This document shows positions 56,280 to 64,000 of a stretch of DNA of 64,000 nt, in pieces. The DNA lies in contig NZ_FXAJ01000008.1 of NCBI RefSeq assembly GCF_900177535.1, positions 62,001 to 126,000 on the forward strand, given 5' to 3'. The notes under the pieces were generated by a model. That model was not told the DNA's origin. It worked only from the letters and a program-made list of their open reading frames with translations, and did not search any database. The first letter of the stretch is position 1; each line of letters begins with the position of its first letter. The translations under genes and the position numbers were made by a program. Origin of the DNA: Priestia filamentosa (lineage in GTDB: Bacteria; Bacillota; Bacilli; Bacillales; Bacillaceae_H).

Positions 56280-57133
56280 TATCCATTCAAAGCGCATACT
56301 TTTTGTAAAAAAATAGGCGAAGCTTTTGAAAAGGGGGGAGGGCACAAATTTGTTTGATCATGGAGGAATTTTAGGACCTTTTTATATAACAATTCTTCAG
56401 CGTAGCGAATATGAGTATGATTCATCTCTCTTGAATAAGAGAGTAGCTCTCCGTTAGGGTGAAAAGAGATCATAAAACCAGTTTCTTCAGCTTTATCTTC
56501 CCATGCAAATAATATTTCTTCTGAATATTCCTGTTCAATCAAAAGGTCATAGCTAGAAGGAATAGAGAACATACTAACTGCTTTTTCTTTTAACGTTTCT
56601 AACATATTCTGAACCTCCCCAATGGTTTCTACTGCAAGAACTGTTTTTAACTTTTGTATGCCACCATAATAATGACTTTTTACTGTACTTTCTGTAAGAT
56701 CTCCAATATGACTAATTTGTCTGAAGGTGTAATTATCAATAATCTTCAGAGAGAGGATTTGGCTTTTTCTTTTATCTAGTTCATCGAGAATTTGTGCAAT
56801 CCAAAAGAAATGTTCGCTTTCCTTCTTATGGGGATGTTTTATTTCTTGTACATTTTCAATTGGGATTTCTCGGTCTTTTTTGCGATAAAAATCAATAGAA
56901 GTATGAATGGCAATTTTCTTCATCCAGGAAGTGAAGGGGCGATGATGTAATAAGTTTGGAAGAGAAATAAACATACGAATGATTGTTTCCTGTTTAATAT
57001 CTTCTAAATCGTATTTATTAAGGGCATAGGCATTAATAATCCTTTGAAGCCTAGGTTCGTAGACTTCCATTAGATGTTCAAAAGCCCCTTTCTCCCTTTG
57101 TTGAGCTCTGTTGATTAGTTGTGTTTCTTCCAC
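56279..57133 (-). CDS. ECF-like RNA polymerase sigma factor with YcdB-like C-terminal extension
   Basis: A 284-residue protein. Residues ~1-90 form sigma-2 (EKGAFEHLMEVYEPRLQRII, YDLEDIKQETIIRMFISLPN, PFTSWMKKIAIHTSIDFYRK); ~110-170 form sigma-4 (LDELDKRKSQILSLKIIDNY and DLTESTVKSHYYGGIQKLK). Usual ECF sigmas stop there, but ~110 more residues follow, with EEILFAWEDKAEETGFMISF-HPNGELLSYS, like a YcdB/DUF4901 repeat. The end (LCPPPFSKASPIFLQKVCAL) lacks that similarity and may be out-of-frame sequence. GTG 57133 follows TAGGAGGG; the upstream open region has no ribosome-binding site. No anti-sigma factor with a membrane helix is adjacent. See the frameshift finding. Confidence 0.75.
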   Translation of the reverse strand: MEETQLINRAQQREKGAFEHLMEVYEPRLQRIINAYALNKYDLEDIKQETIIRMFISLPNLLHHRPFTSWMKKIAIHTSIDFYRKKDREIPIENVQEIKHPHKKESEHFFWIAQILDELDKRKSQILSLKIIDNYTFRQISHIGDLTESTVKSHYYGGIQKLKTVLAVETIGEVQNMLETLKEKAVSMFSIPSSYDLLIEQEYSEEILFAWEDKAEETGFMISFHPNGELLSYSREMNHTHIRYAEELLYKKVLKFLHDQTNLCPPPFSKASPIFLQKVCALNG

Positions 57134-57285
57134 AGTAATCCCTCCTATAATGTAAGACGAGATAGAGTGTAAAATAGTTGGTCCTAAAGAGAAATTTCTT
57201 GGGAAATAAATCAAAATAGCTCACATTTTCTGGAGTAATTTAGTGAATGATACGTTATTATGTCGAATAAACAACTTATAAGGGA

Positions 57286-57338
57286 TTGACCCACAATGTG
57301 AAAGGGTTGTAAGATAATAACACTGATAATTGTTATCA
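57286..57338 (+). promoter_or_regulatory. Promoter and Fur box of the second siderophore operon
   Basis: -35 TTGACC (57286-57291), 18-bp spacer, -10 TAAGAT (57310-57315), then TGATAATTGTTATCA (57324-57338), one mismatch from the Fur 7-1-7 consensus. Iron-dependent repression is predicted. Confidence 0.8.
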
Positions 57339-57372
57339 TTATTAAGTATTAAGTAGAAAGAAGGAATTCACA

Positions 57373-58338
57373 ATGGTTCGTAACACCAAGAAATGGACTT
57401 TTTCTCTTGTAGCCATTTTGCTCACTTTTATAGTGGCATTAGCAGGATGTAGCTCTTCCCAAGATAGTGAAGAGAAAGAGAAGAAAAGCTCAAGTAAAGA
57501 GGAAACTAGAACTGTTCAGCATGAGCTAGGCAAAACAGAAATTACGGGTACACCAAAGCGCGTAGTCACATTGGAACTATCATTTGTTGATTCTCTTAAT
57601 GCTCTTGGCGTAGAGCCTGTTGGAATTGCAGATGATAATAAAAAAGATATGATTGAAAAGTTAGTTGACAAGAAAATGGACTATACTTCAGTTGGAACAC
57701 GTGAGCAGCCAAACTTAGAAGTTATTAGCTCTTTACAACCAGATTTAATTATTGCAGATGCACAGCGTCATAAAGCTATTTATAAAGAGTTACAGCAAAT
57801 TGCGCCAACAATTGTATTAAAAAGCCGTGAATCTACATATGAAGAAAACCTAGATGCTTTCACAACAATTGCAAAAGCAATGAATAAAGAAGAACAAGGC
57901 AAAAAACGTCTTGAAGAACATAAACAAACGATGAAAGATTTAAAAGAAAAACTTGCAGATAATGAAAAAGCAACCGTTTTACCTGCAGTTGTACGTGATA
58001 CATCGTTCCAAGCTCATACTTCTTCATCATATGATGGACAGCTTTTAGAGCAGCTTGGATTTAAAAATCCAATCGATACAAAAGATGCTTATGCTCAAAT
58101 GAACTTAGAGCAGCTTTCAAAAATTGATCCAGACATCTTGATATTAGCAAACAATGAAGGAAAGCTTTTAACAGATGAATGGAAAGATAATCCACTTTGG
58201 AAAAATTTAAAAGCTGTGAAAAATAATCAAGTCTATAATGTTGACCGTGATTTATGGACTCGTTTCCGTGGTATTATTTCAGCTGAGAATATCGGAAAAG
58301 ACATGGATAAGTTGCTAGATGAAAAGAAACAAGATTGA
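57373..58338 (+). CDS. Siderophore/ferric-citrate-binding lipoprotein (YfmC/FecB-like)
   Basis: A 321-residue lipoprotein with signal peptide and lipobox LAGC (Cys26), a Ser/Glu/Lys linker, and the FecB/FhuD fold: TGTPKRVVTLELSFVDSLNA, LGVEPVGIADD, PNLEVISSLQPDLIIADAQR and NPLWKNLKAVKNNQVYNVDR. Similarity in pattern to B. subtilis YfmC (Fe-dicitrate) and the following two permeases suggest a YfmCDE-type system. AAGGAA precedes the ATG. A terminator-like hairpin separates it from the permeases, so it may be made in excess. The ligand is inferred only. Confidence 0.86.
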   Translation: MVRNTKKWTFSLVAILLTFIVALAGCSSSQDSEEKEKKSSSKEETRTVQHELGKTEITGTPKRVVTLELSFVDSLNALGVEPVGIADDNKKDMIEKLVDKKMDYTSVGTREQPNLEVISSLQPDLIIADAQRHKAIYKELQQIAPTIVLKSRESTYEENLDAFTTIAKAMNKEEQGKKRLEEHKQTMKDLKEKLADNEKATVLPAVVRDTSFQAHTSSSYDGQLLEQLGFKNPIDTKDAYAQMNLEQLSKIDPDILILANNEGKLLTDEWKDNPLWKNLKAVKNNQVYNVDRDLWTRFRGIISAENIGKDMDKLLDEKKQD

Positions 58339-58344
58339 GTTATG

Positions 58345-58384
58345 AAAAAAGAAGTAAGAAAACTCTTTTCTTGCTTCTTTTTTT
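58345..58384 (+). terminator. Terminator-like hairpin between binding-protein and permease genes
   Basis: AAAAAAGAAGTAAGAAAA / TTTTCTTGCTTCTTTTTT, ~18 bp with one mismatch and a CTC loop, then T's. Partial read-through would keep permease levels below binding-protein levels. Confidence 0.75.
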
Positions 58385-58422
58385 GTAGAGAGAAATAGTC
58401 GTAAAAGTGTGGTGTGTTTGAA

Positions 58423-59421
58423 ATGAAAAGTTCAAAAATAAAAATTTATGGTGTTTTCCTTCTTGCTCTTTTCCTTCTTGTGATTGGTACGATGGGAAGT
58501 GTTCTAATTGGAGCTACACATACAGGTGTAGGTACATTTATAGGTGCTTTATTCAGTCCAGATGGTTCAAAAGAGCAGGTTGTCATTCGAACACTGCGGC
58601 TCCCTAGAGCTGTATTAGCTATTATTGTAGGAGCTAATTTAGCTGTAGCGGGAGCGCTTATGCAAGCTTTAACAAGAAATCCTCTCGCATCTCCGCAAGT
58701 ATTCGGTGTAAATGCAGGAGCATCGCTTATTGTGGTAAGCTCTCTTGTTTTATTCCCAGCAATGTTATCTTCTACAACCATCTATTTTGCTTTGTTAGGA
58801 GCTCTATTAGGGGGCATTGTTGTTTATTCATTTGCCTCTGGAGGAGGGATAACAGATGTGAAGCTTGCCTTAGCAGGTATGGCTGTTCATCTATTTCTTT
58901 CGTCTTTAACACAGGCATTTATTGTAATGAGTGAGCAGGCAAAAGATGTTCTATATTGGTTAGTTGGAGCAATTGATGGGAAAGATTGGAGTCATGTGCA
59001 AATTATTTTACCTTGGACTATTGTCGGATTAATAGCTGCCATACTTTGTGCAAAGTCCATTTCTATTTTTGTACTAGGAGAAAGTGTTGCACAAGGACTT
59101 GGACTAAAAGTGAAAGGAATTCGAATTTTTGTTTCCTTGATTGTTGTTATCTTAGCAGGCTCTTCTGTTGCTGTAGCAGGTCCAATTGGGTTTGTTGGCC
59201 TTATTGTTCCTCATATCGTACGAAAGATTTTTGGAAGTGGAAATTATACTATTATTCTTCCATTCTCAGCTTTGTTTGGGGCTGTTTTAATGGTATATGC
59301 TGATGTACTCTCACGATTTATTGCCTATCCATTTGAGTCACCGGTTGGGATTGTTACAGCACTAATTGGAGCCCCTTTCTTTCTCTATCTGGCTACTAAA
59401 GGAAAGGAGGCTAAATCATGA
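58423..59421 (+). CDS. Iron-siderophore ABC permease (FecCD family)
   Basis: A 332-residue FecCD permease with LRLPRAVLAIIVGANLAVAG, ALMQALTRNPLASPQVFGVN and GPIGFVGLIVPHIVRKIFG. About ten membrane helices. GTG 58414 is in frame but lacks a ribosome-binding site; ATG 58423 is preferred though its site (GGTG) is weak, consistent with low expression relative to the binding protein. Overlaps the next permease by 4 bp (ATGA). Confidence 0.87.
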   Translation: MKSSKIKIYGVFLLALFLLVIGTMGSVLIGATHTGVGTFIGALFSPDGSKEQVVIRTLRLPRAVLAIIVGANLAVAGALMQALTRNPLASPQVFGVNAGASLIVVSSLVLFPAMLSSTTIYFALLGALLGGIVVYSFASGGGITDVKLALAGMAVHLFLSSLTQAFIVMSEQAKDVLYWLVGAIDGKDWSHVQIILPWTIVGLIAAILCAKSISIFVLGESVAQGLGLKVKGIRIFVSLIVVILAGSSVAVAGPIGFVGLIVPHIVRKIFGSGNYTIILPFSALFGAVLMVYADVLSRFIAYPFESPVGIVTALIGAPFFLYLATKGKEAKS

Positions 59422-60419
59422 AGAAAACCACTGCTATAAAGAAGAAACATCCGGTTTCAACAATTCTTATCCTACTCATTATTGTTTTTGCACTTAGCGT
59501 TATGAGCCTAGGCGTTGGTTCCATCTATATTTCACCTTGGAGCGTTTTACAAACCTTCTTTTTCGGTGTTCAAGATAATTTCTTTATTCTCTATAACTAT
59601 CGACTTCCACGCGTCCTTATTGCTTTAATTGTCGGAGCTTGTTTAGGAATTTCAGGAGCAATATTACAGGGGATCTTACGTAATCCGCTTGCTTCTCCTG
59701 ATGTGATTGGTGTTACAAAAGGAGCAGGTTTAGCTGCTGCGATTGTAATCATCTTACTGCCAAGTTCATCTCTTATAGCATTGCCTATTTCCGCATTTAT
59801 AGGGGCTTCTATTATTGCTATTTTGCTTATGATTTTCTCGCATCGAACAAATATGAGACCGAGCACGCTTGCGCTTGTTGGTGTGGCATTAGGAGCTATT
59901 TGTCAGGCTGGTATTCAATATACAATGATTAAGTTTCCAGACGATGTGAATACAACACTAGTATGGTTAACAGGAAGCCTTTGGAGTCGCGGATGGGATG
60001 AACTTGTTCTGCTTATCCCGTGTCTCATTATTATTCCATTCTGTTTCCTGCTCTCCTCAAAACTGAATATTCTAGCTCTAGGGGACGATGTTGCAGTTGG
60101 ATTAGGGGAGAAAGCGAAAAAAACTCGATATATTCTTTTGGCGGTAGCTGTCGTTTTAACGGGGTTAAGCGTAGCTGTTGTTGGATCAATTGGATTTATT
60201 GGTTTAATTGCTCCGCATATTTCAAGAAGACTTGTTGGAAATCGAGCAGGCGTATTGCTTCCTGCTTCAGCGCTCTGTGGGGCTGTTATTCTTCTTGTAT
60301 CTGATAGTCTAGGAAGAGGACTTGTTCCACCAACTGAAATTCCAGCAGGGATTATTACAGCTGTTATTGGAGCTCCCTATTTCCTTTACTTGTTGAAAAG
60401 TGAGCGAAAAGCAAGCTAG
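59418..60419 (+). CDS. Iron-siderophore ABC permease (FecCD family), second subunit
   Basis: A 333-residue FecCD permease with YRLPRVLIALIVGACLGISG, AILQGILRNPLASPDVIGVT and GSIGFIGLIAPHISRRLVG. It is translationally coupled to the previous subunit through ATGA and has AAAGGAGG just upstream. No ATPase gene follows: the next gene (ywiB) belongs to a different, conserved unit. In B. subtilis yfmCDEF the ATPase yfmF is fourth; its absence implies a shared ATPase. Confidence 0.87.
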   Translation: MKKTTAIKKKHPVSTILILLIIVFALSVMSLGVGSIYISPWSVLQTFFFGVQDNFFILYNYRLPRVLIALIVGACLGISGAILQGILRNPLASPDVIGVTKGAGLAAAIVIILLPSSSLIALPISAFIGASIIAILLMIFSHRTNMRPSTLALVGVALGAICQAGIQYTMIKFPDDVNTTLVWLTGSLWSRGWDELVLLIPCLIIIPFCFLLSSKLNILALGDDVAVGLGEKAKKTRYILLAVAVVLTGLSVAVVGSIGFIGLIAPHISRRLVGNRAGVLLPASALCGAVILLVSDSLGRGLVPPTEIPAGIITAVIGAPYFLYLLKSERKAS

Positions 60420-60563
60420 TGAACAGTAAATATTCTTTTATTGATTAGAATACGAGAGAATGTAAAAAATGAAATTAAAGGCGTCCTCACATTGAATTTT
60501 ATGAAAACAATCCTTATACTATAAAGGTTAATAGTTATGCTAGAATTGTAAGGAAGTGTTGAG

Positions 60564-61001
60564 ATGAGCGTATCATCAACAGGTAAAAAAGTAAGCGTAG
60601 AAGTTGTCTCAGATATTCGTGACGGAGCACGCAAAGAAATTGTAAAAACAAATTCAAAAGGGCTTCTTTATGAAAAGGGAGACAGCATTTATATTAAGTA
60701 TGACGAAGAACAAGATGGCGAAGAAATTCGTACTCTTTTAAAAATTGGTAAAGTAGAAGTACTTCTGAACCGTTCTGGTACTGTAACAATGAAGCAAACA
60801 TTTAAAAAACAGCAAAAAACAGAAGGTTCTTATAAAAGTCCATATGGCATTTTTCATGTTTTAACAGAGACACATAACATTGAATATCAGCAGTTCAAGA
60901 CGAAAGTCCGTCTTTTTTTATCATATGATTTATATTTACAGGGAGAAAAAGCAGGAAAATATGCGCTCACTGTGACAGTCAAGGAGGAAGAAGAGCAATG
61001 A
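60564..61001 (+). CDS. ywiB: DUF1934 beta-barrel protein YwiB
   Basis: A 145-residue protein (B. subtilis YwiB: 142) of the DUF1934 family, a lipocalin-like all-beta fold. [60 protein letters not shown] and [20 protein letters not shown] are visible. Function is unknown. It overlaps argS by 4 bp (ATGA), the same pairing as in B. subtilis, so the two are co-translated. Confidence 0.92.
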   Translation: MSVSSTGKKVSVEVVSDIRDGARKEIVKTNSKGLLYEKGDSIYIKYDEEQDGEEIRTLLKIGKVEVLLNRSGTVTMKQTFKKQQKTEGSYKSPYGIFHVLTETHNIEYQQFKTKVRLFLSYDLYLQGEKAGKYALTVTVKEEEEQ

Positions 61002-62668
61002 ATATAGTAGAACAAGTGCAGGAGAATTTGAAAGCAGAAGTAAAACAAGCTGTTTTAAAAGCTGGATTAGCAACGGAAGAACAACTTCCAGATGTTGTGT
61101 TAGAAACACCAAAAGACAAAACACACGGTGACTATGCAACAAATATGGCAATGCAGCTTGCTCGTGTTGCACGTAAAGCTCCTCGTGCAATTGCAGAAGA
61201 TATCGTAGCAAACTTTGATAAAACAAAAGCATCTATTGAGAAACTAGAAATTGCAGGGCCAGGATTTATTAACTTTTATATGAATAATAGCTACTTAACA
61301 GACTTAATTCCAGTTGTGTTGAAAGCAGGCACTGCATATGGTGAAACAAACGTTGGCGAAGGCGAAAAAGTTCAGGTTGAGTTTGTGTCAGCAAACCCAA
61401 CTGGAAGTCTACATTTAGGACATGCACGTGGTGCAGCTGTTGGGGATTCTCTCTGTAATATTTTAGATAAAGCAGGTTATGAAGTTTCTCGTGAGTATTA
61501 TATTAATGATGCTGGTAATCAAATTAATAACCTCGCATCATCTGTTGAAGCTCGTTATATGCAAGCTCTTGGTCAAGAAAAAGAAATGCCTGAAGACGGT
61601 TATCATGGTCAAGACATTATTGAAATCGGAAAAAAACTTGCAGAACAAGAAGGCGATAAATATGTCAATATGGAAGAACAAGAACGTCTGGCATTTTTCC
61701 GCGAATACGGCTTAAAATATGAAATGGAAAAATTAAAAATAGATTTAGAGAACTTCCGTGTACCTTTTGATGTATGGTATTCTGAAACATCTCTTTATCA
61801 AAACGGTAAAATTGATGATGCTCTAGAAACATTAAAAGAACAAGGTCATGTATATGAAGAAGAAGGAGCAACATGGTTCCGTTCGACAACATTTGGTGAT
61901 GATAAAGACCGCGTGCTTATTAAAAACGATGGTTCTTACACATATTTAACACCTGATATTGCATATCACCAAGATAAAATTAAACGTGGGTTCAACAAAC
62001 TTATCAACGTGTGGGGAGCAGACCACCATGGTTACATCCCACGTATGAAAGCTGCTATCCAAGCATTAGGATACGATAAAGATACGCTTGAAGTTGAAAT
62101 TATTCAGCTTGTACACCTTTATAAAGACGGCGAGAAAATGAAGATGAGTAAGCGTACAGGAAAAGCTGTTACAATGCGTGACCTTGTCGAAGAAGTTGGT
62201 CTTGACGCGACTCGCTATTTCTTCGCAATGCGTAGTGCTGATACTCATATGGACTTTGATTTGGATCTTGCTGTATCACAATCAAATGACAACCCTGTTT
62301 ACTATGCTCAGTATGCACATGCGCGTATTTGCAGTATGCTTCGTCAAGCGGAGGAACTGAACATTTCGTTTGATAAGGATGTAGACTTCTCTCTAATCAA
62401 AGCAGAGAAAGAAATCGATTTGCTTAAGAAGGTAGGAGAATTCCCACAGGTTGTTGGAGAAGCAGCGCTAAAACGTATTCCACATCGTATTTCGAACTAT
62501 ATCTTTGATCTAGCTTCTGTACTTCACAGCTTCTACAATGCTGAGAAAGTATTAGATAAAGAAAATATTGAAACAACAAAAGCTCGTTTAGCTCTTATTC
62601 AAACAGTGCGCATTACACTTCAAAATGCTCTTGCACTAATTGGTGTATCAGCTCCAGAAAAAATGTAA
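60998..62668 (+). CDS. argS: Arginyl-tRNA synthetase
   Basis: A 556-residue class I synthetase (B. subtilis 556). The HIGH-type motif is [17 protein letters not shown] (~130-146), preceded by [11 protein letters not shown]; the Arg-binding part is [40 protein letters not shown] (~380) replaces KMSKS. The Arg-add N-terminal domain and the DALR anticodon domain ([16 protein letters not shown] onwards) are complete. AAGGAGG precedes the ATG. Confidence 0.97.
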   Translation: MNIVEQVQENLKAEVKQAVLKAGLATEEQLPDVVLETPKDKTHGDYATNMAMQLARVARKAPRAIAEDIVANFDKTKASIEKLEIAGPGFINFYMNNSYLTDLIPVVLKAGTAYGETNVGEGEKVQVEFVSANPTGSLHLGHARGAAVGDSLCNILDKAGYEVSREYYINDAGNQINNLASSVEARYMQALGQEKEMPEDGYHGQDIIEIGKKLAEQEGDKYVNMEEQERLAFFREYGLKYEMEKLKIDLENFRVPFDVWYSETSLYQNGKIDDALETLKEQGHVYEEEGATWFRSTTFGDDKDRVLIKNDGSYTYLTPDIAYHQDKIKRGFNKLINVWGADHHGYIPRMKAAIQALGYDKDTLEVEIIQLVHLYKDGEKMKMSKRTGKAVTMRDLVEEVGLDATRYFFAMRSADTHMDFDLDLAVSQSNDNPVYYAQYAHARICSMLRQAEELNISFDKDVDFSLIKAEKEIDLLKKVGEFPQVVGEAALKRIPHRISNYIFDLASVLHSFYNAEKVLDKENIETTKARLALIQTVRITLQNALALIGVSAPEKM

Positions 62669-62670
62669 AT

Positions 62671-62706
62671 AAAAAAATCTCCCTCTATGTTGTGGGAGAT
62701 TTTTTT
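62671..62706. terminator. Terminator between argS and uvsE
   Basis: AAAAATCTCCC / GGGAGATTTTT with a ~10-nt loop; flanking A and T runs let it serve both convergent genes. Confidence 0.92.
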
Positions 62707-63661
62707 ATGGCCAAATAATGCTTCCACCGCTTGCTCGTTTTATGCCGCGTAGCTTACTTACCTCTTCTACAAATTGAAGCAGTGCTTTATCTTTGCCTTT
62801 TGCTTCAATCATGACATCAAAATCTCTATTTAACTCACGAGCTGTTTTGAAAAACGGTTTCACAAAATCGAGTGACAAATAATCACTGTGACTTCTAAAA
62901 CTGCTTTCTGATTTTGGAGAGGAGAGATGTACTTTGGGTTTTAAGTTCCTTTCTTTCCATGTATCAAAAATAGGTTCAAGCAACTCTTCAAGCGGTGCTT
63001 CACTCAAATTTGCTTGATGATGGTGATAATCAAATAAAAGAGGGATTCCTTGGTGCTGACATATTTTTAGTGTTTCTGCTGCTGTATATGTTTTATCATC
63101 ATTTTCAAGCGTCATTTTTTGTTTGATAGAAGTAGGGAGCTTTTTTAAATTTTTATGAAAACGTTCAATAGCAGAAGGCTTGTCACCATAAGTTCCTCCA
63201 ACGTGGATATTGATAAGGGACGTTTTCTCAACGCCCATTGCTTCTAAAATATTGTAATGATACTCCATATCACGAACAGCATTTTTTGTGATATGAGGTT
63301 TATCACTTGTAAAAAGCGTGTATTGATTCGGGTGAAAGCTAACCCGTAAATTATGTTTTTTAATAAAAGTACCAATCTCTTTTAATTTTGAACCGAAAAT
63401 CCCAAGGTAGTCCCAGTTTACCTCAGGGTGTGTTGCAAGTGGAACAAGGGAAGAAGAAAGGCGATAAAGTTTAATTTCATGCCCAACATTATAGTGAAGG
63501 ATGCGCCATGTTGTTTGAAGATTTTGTTCTGTTACATTTTTTAGTTGCTCAAGCCGCTGTTCTTTGTCGAGCTGTTTAAAACGCGTAAATGTCATTGTTT
63601 TAGCAGGAGATCCTTCCCAAAGGTTCAAAGCATGTGACACATAGCCAAACCGAATAAACAT
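62705..63661 (-). CDS. uvsE: UV damage endonuclease UvsE (UVDE family)
   Basis: A 318-residue TIM-barrel repair endonuclease (B. subtilis UvsE/YwjD: 320). It starts [20 protein letters not shown], then [35 protein letters not shown] (metal His), [35 protein letters not shown] (metal Glu), [20 protein letters not shown] and [16 protein letters not shown]. It nicks 5' of UV photoproducts; in B. subtilis it is sporulation-linked. GAGAGGAG precedes the ATG; it is 13 bp downstream of the cls gene, so co-transcribed. Confidence 0.95.
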   Translation of the reverse strand: MFIRFGYVSHALNLWEGSPAKTMTFTRFKQLDKEQRLEQLKNVTEQNLQTTWRILHYNVGHEIKLYRLSSSLVPLATHPEVNWDYLGIFGSKLKEIGTFIKKHNLRVSFHPNQYTLFTSDKPHITKNAVRDMEYHYNILEAMGVEKTSLINIHVGGTYGDKPSAIERFHKNLKKLPTSIKQKMTLENDDKTYTAAETLKICQHQGIPLLFDYHHHQANLSEAPLEELLEPIFDTWKERNLKPKVHLSSPKSESSFRSHSDYLSLDFVKPFFKTARELNRDFDVMIEAKGKDKALLQFVEEVSKLRGIKRASGGSIIWP

Positions 63662-63674
63662 AATGAAACTCCTC

Positions 63675-64000
63675 TCATAGAAGTGGCGATACCAATTTTG
63701 AAATTTGCTCTTTTGTTTTCTGAAACAACGTTCTTTTTTGGATATCTTCTAACATTAACTCTTCTGCATCATTTATGTCGTCACATACAATTTTTTTAAC
63801 TTGCAAGATAAATGAAGGAGAGTACATATAACAGTTAATTTCTTTGTTAAGAAAAAGACTTCGTTTATCAAAATTTGCTGTTCCAATATCACACATCACA
63901 TCATCAATCACGATGACTTTAGAGTGGTAAAAGCCATAGTAATGACGAAAAACACGGCCTCCTTTTTTTAGGAGAGGCTTATAATAGGGAAAAGCAGAAT
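63675..64000 (-). CDS. Cardiolipin synthase, C-terminal part (YwjE/ClsB-like), 5' end beyond window
   Basis: The last ~108 residues of a phospholipase-D-family cardiolipin synthase. The second HKD motif is visible as HSKVIVID, continuing into [20 protein letters not shown] and [13 protein letters not shown]. The remainder lies right of the window. In B. subtilis ywjE (clsB) is adjacent to uvsE (ywjD), which supports the ClsB/YwjE assignment. The minus-strand order places it upstream of uvsE. Confidence 0.9.
   Translation of the reverse strand, partial: SAFPYYKPLLKKGGRVFRHYYGFYHSKVIVIDDVMCDIGTANFDKRSLFLNKEINCYMYSPSFILQVKKIVCDDINDAEELMLEDIQKRTLFQKTKEQISKLVSPLL

Overview
The window is about 64 kb of low-GC (upper-30s percent by eye) chromosomal DNA from a member of the Bacillaceae, most like a Bacillus/Priestia-type endospore former. 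Evidence: AGGAGG ribosome-binding sites with many TTG/GTG starts, T-rich intrinsic terminators after most operons, SAM and TPP riboswitches, spore genes (gerQ, rsfA, pbpG), the qox aa3-type quinol oxidase, and gene blocks whose order matches the B. subtilis ywd-ywf-ywh-ywi region (ung-ywdI-ywdK-gerQ, hemQ/pta-lipL-rsfA-ywfO-ywgA-ywhB-ywhC-ywhD-pbpG-speE-speB, ywiB-argS). No phage, insertion sequence, CRISPR array, rRNA or tRNA was seen. The window begins inside a nitroreductase gene and ends inside a cardiolipin synthase gene.

Layout. (1) 1-8.8 kb: nitroreductase with divergent HxlR regulator; a Fur-box-preceded siderophore permease pair plus binding protein; a DUF218 membrane protein; a solitary Fur-controlled hydroxamate-type binding lipoprotein; a Hpt-like/REC/GGDEF/REC signalling protein. 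(2) 8.9-17.5 kb: SAM riboswitch with S-methylmethionine salvage (mmuP-mmuM); a small membrane gene broken by an in-frame TGA; a short YitT protein; an M20 amidohydrolase; a gluconate cluster (RpiR-type regulator divergent from a short 6-phosphogluconate dehydrogenase and gluconokinase). (3) 17.5-24.3 kb: a parS-like site, the RlmI/YwbD methyltransferase, a gene-free DnaA-box cluster, NAD(P)HX repair, fructosamine kinase, and TPP riboswitch-thiC. (4) 24.3-40.5 kb: glycine betaine synthesis (gbsAB, gbsR), a beta-phosphoglucomutase-like enzyme, qoxABCD, pdxK, ald with adeR, gndA behind a structured leader, a cyclase-family hydrolase, zwf. (5) 40.7-55.2 kb: the conserved B. subtilis-like block from ung to speB. 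(6) 55.3-60.4 kb: an ECF-like sigma factor with a YcdB-like tail overlapping a YcdB-like gene, then a second Fur-controlled siderophore uptake operon. (7) 60.5-64 kb: ywiB-argS, uvsE and the 3' part of a cardiolipin synthase gene.

Themes. Three iron-siderophore modules carry no ATPase gene and must share one from elsewhere. Carbon metabolism is represented by zwf, gndA, a second shorter 6PGDH and gluconokinase, with a candidate CcpA (cre) site over the gluconate promoter and another upstream of ald. Several chromosome-maintenance signals (DnaA boxes, parS-like, Noc-like) suggest an origin-proximal location.

Most notable: an apparently structured RNA leader upstream of gndA with a possible loop-loop interaction, which I cannot assign to a known class, and a sigma-factor/YcdB-like reading frame that seems split at a C6 tract. 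All statements come from reading the sequence; no database search, folding program or alignment was run.
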